From an uncultured Pirellula sp. (GTDB lineage: Bacteria; Planctomycetota; Planctomycetia; Pirellulales; Pirellulaceae), in the NCBI GenBank assembly GCA_903837255.1, contig CAILTZ010000549.1, forward strand, positions 1-8,002: a stretch of 8,002 nt of DNA. The letters are read 5' to 3'. A program made the position numbers and the translations under genes. Of this stretch, positions 6,683-8,002 are shown piece after piece. Position 1 is the first letter of the stretch; every line of letters begins with the position of its first letter. The notes beneath the pieces were generated by a model. The model was not told where the DNA came from and searched no databases. It was given only the letters and a program-made list of their open reading frames with translations.

Positions 6683-7360
6683 TTGGCAAACTCACCTTAC
6701 CCACCCAAGGATTTCGATGCTAATGATCCCGATAGCTTACTCCCACCAGGTCCGGGGAGAGTCCAAGCCTTGCCGGCCGACGCCCGGGCCACTCAGGGTA
6801 TCTGGCTACTTCTGGGCTCTCTGTCCGTTTTCTTTGTCTCGAGCATCATCCTCTATGTGGTCTATATCGCCATGAGGGTTCAGTCAGACCGGGCGATCAC
6901 CCAACGAATGGAACTGCCATGGAGCTTTATCCCCTCAACCATCCTGCTTTTGGGAGTCTCGGTCTGCTTGGAACTGGCGTACCGTGCCGCGAAACGGGAT
7001 CGGATCGCAATGGTCAAACAGATGGCCGTGGCAGCTTGTGCCCTCGGGATCGGTTTTCTTTTCATCCAGTCCGATGGCATGAAGCGTCTGCTTGACGGCT
7101 TGGCCGATGCCCCGACCCGAAACGAAAGCGCCTACGGATATACCTTTGTCTTGGTGTTCCTACACGCCGCCCACGTCGTCGGAGGAGCTATTGGTCTGTG
7201 GTGGACGGCAAGGAATGCGTTGGCCAACCGATACGACCACGAGCGAAACATCGGCCTTAAAGTCTGCGCCATCTACTGGCACTTCCTGGATATTGTATGG
7301 CTGGTGCTGCTCTTGGCCATCTGGATCGCCCTGGTCCTGGTCAACGCCAAAGCTCCCTAG
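6683..7360 (+). CDS. Cytochrome c oxidase subunit III (heme-copper oxidase subunit 3)
   Basis: The 225-residue product is a membrane subunit of a heme-copper terminal oxidase, which supports subunit I in oxygen reduction. A Pro/Asp-rich cytoplasmic N-terminus (1-37) leads to five membrane helices at about 39-63, 80-100, 112-129, 151-173 and 193-220, the number found in short bacterial forms. Family marks are SFIPSTILLLGVSV with Glu97 in the second helix, FLHAAHVVGG (159-168, matching the HGxHV-type motif) and YWHFLDIVWLVL (198-209), the most conserved part of the family. The start must be TTG at 6683: no ATG occurs in frame before residue 64, which would delete the first helix. A modest GAAGAG lies 4 bases upstream. 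No subunit I or II gene adjoins it, so it is an orphan here. Its stop overlaps that of the convergent gene by 4 bases. Which oxidase it serves cannot be told from this window. Confidence 0.88.
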   Translation: MANSPYPPKDFDANDPDSLLPPGPGRVQALPADARATQGIWLLLGSLSVFFVSSIILYVVYIAMRVQSDRAITQRMELPWSFIPSTILLLGVSVCLELAYRAAKRDRIAMVKQMAVAACALGIGFLFIQSDGMKRLLDGLADAPTRNESAYGYTFVLVFLHAAHVVGGAIGLWWTARNALANRYDHERNIGLKVCAIYWHFLDIVWLVLLLAIWIALVLVNAKAP

Positions 7361-8002
7361 GGGGTGATCGCAACCTCGACTTGTAACTGCACCCGCTGCG
7401 ATGCGATGGGAACATCGTCTGCATCAATCTGAATCCATACAGCGACGGAGCGAAAATCCGAGCGAGCCAAAGGATTGGGGGATCGGATCTGGGGGACCCC
7501 GACAAGTCGATCTATCCGGCTGACTTTGCCACGGATACTTCGAGACAGCGATGCGGACTTCATTTCTGCAACTTGCCCAATGCGCACAAGTCCAACGTCG
7601 GATTCATGTACCTCGGCAACGCAGGACATCTGCGACAAATCGGCCATCTCGATCAGAGGGACCGTGGCGGTTCGCTCCCCTGCAATCACCGCTACTTGAA
7701 GAATAGCCCCAGGTCCAGGTGCTAAAAGTGTGGCCTGATCGAGTTGTATCCGCAGAAGCTCGATCTGCTTTTCCAACGGGCGATAACTGGGGTTGGCTAT
7801 CAAATCCTCAAAGGCCTCCTTTGCGGCTCGCGCGGCCGACTGCGCCTGAGCGACCAAGTCTTGCGTCGACTCGGTCGCTTGGGTTGCTCCCAACAAACTT
7901 CGTTCATACTCGGATTGTGCGTTGATCTTCTGATTCCGCTTAGCCTCGATCTCCAAGCTACCTACGGCCCCGCGCAAGCGAGGATTGTTTCGGATGGCCT
8001 CA
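7357..8002 (-). CDS. DevB/HlyD-family membrane fusion protein of an ABC exporter, C-terminal part (5' end outside window)
   Basis: The frame is open to the right edge, giving 214 residues of the C-terminus; the in-frame TTG at 7977 is an internal Leu, not a start. Residues about 1-90 are the second half of an alpha-helical hairpin (Ala/Gln/Glu-rich coiled coil). TLLAPGPGAILQVAVIAGE (91-109) is the second half of the lipoyl-like barrel-sandwich domain. A beta-barrel domain follows: LIEMADLSQMSCVAEVHESDVGLVRIGQVAEM corresponds to the family's 'ADLSxMxVxAEVxExDIxxVRxGQ' stretch, and SVAVWIQIDADD...LQVEVAI to the 'VEVxIxLD...LQVxVxI' end typical of DevB of DevBCA exporters. Such adaptors bridge an inner-membrane ABC permease to an outer-membrane channel. 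In DevBCA loci the permease and ATPase genes normally follow devB; here the next gene downstream is convergent, so any partners must lie upstream, outside the window. The substrate is unknown. Confidence 0.8.
   Translation of the reverse strand, partial: EAIRNNPRLRGAVGSLEIEAKRNQKINAQSEYERSLLGATQATESTQDLVAQAQSAARAAKEAFEDLIANPSYRPLEKQIELLRIQLDQATLLAPGPGAILQVAVIAGERTATVPLIEMADLSQMSCVAEVHESDVGLVRIGQVAEMKSASLSRSIRGKVSRIDRLVGVPQIRSPNPLARSDFRSVAVWIQIDADDVPIASQRVQLQVEVAITP

Overview
This window looks like chromosomal DNA of a planctomycete, most likely of the Pirellulaceae type. The lineage call rests on the protein families: a planctomycete-style secreted outer-membrane barrel protein, a sigma factor whose C-terminal region resembles those I know from this phylum, and a three-gene ExbB/ExbD-like cluster whose large proteins resemble hypothetical proteins seen in planctomycetes. 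No database search was possible, so the taxonomy is inference. I see no tRNA, rRNA, CRISPR array, insertion sequence or phage gene.

Layout from left to right. Positions 1-399 (+) hold the C-terminal 132 residues of a sigma-70-family protein ending in a region 4 helix-turn-helix. It converges on a three-gene minus-strand cluster spanning 4972 down to 443. In transcription order this encodes a 504-residue MotA/TolQ/ExbB proton-channel protein with a long cytoplasmic tail, a 665-residue single-pass membrane protein with a coiled coil and a long disordered linker, and a 334-residue single-pass membrane protein with a coiled coil. The first two genes overlap by 4 bases (ATGA), and the third starts 16 bases after the second ends, behind a good Shine-Dalgarno sequence. 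A strong hairpin at 5117-5142 separates this cluster from an upstream minus-strand gene (6360-5206) for a secreted beta-barrel-like protein. After a 322-base divergent intergenic gap, a plus-strand gene (6683-7360, TTG start) encodes a stand-alone cytochrome c oxidase subunit III. It meets tail to tail, with a 4-base stop-codon overlap, the C-terminal part of a DevB/HlyD-family membrane fusion protein that runs off the right edge.

The most interesting content is the three-gene cluster. It looks like an ion-driven stator or energy-transducing complex of the TolQR/ExbBD/MotAB superfamily. Instead of one ExbD-type partner it has two different ones. The smaller partner keeps the membrane Asp expected to carry the ion (Asp18). 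The larger has the same local context, but Ala20 sits at the aligned position. This suggests an asymmetric, heteromeric rotor in an ExbB-like ring, with two long periplasmic coiled-coil arms and a roughly 260-residue cytoplasmic tail on the channel subunit. What it drives is not visible here. The remaining genes (respiratory oxidase subunit, exporter adaptor, surface protein, sigma factor) look like ordinary genomic neighbours, with no sequence evidence that they belong to the same pathway.
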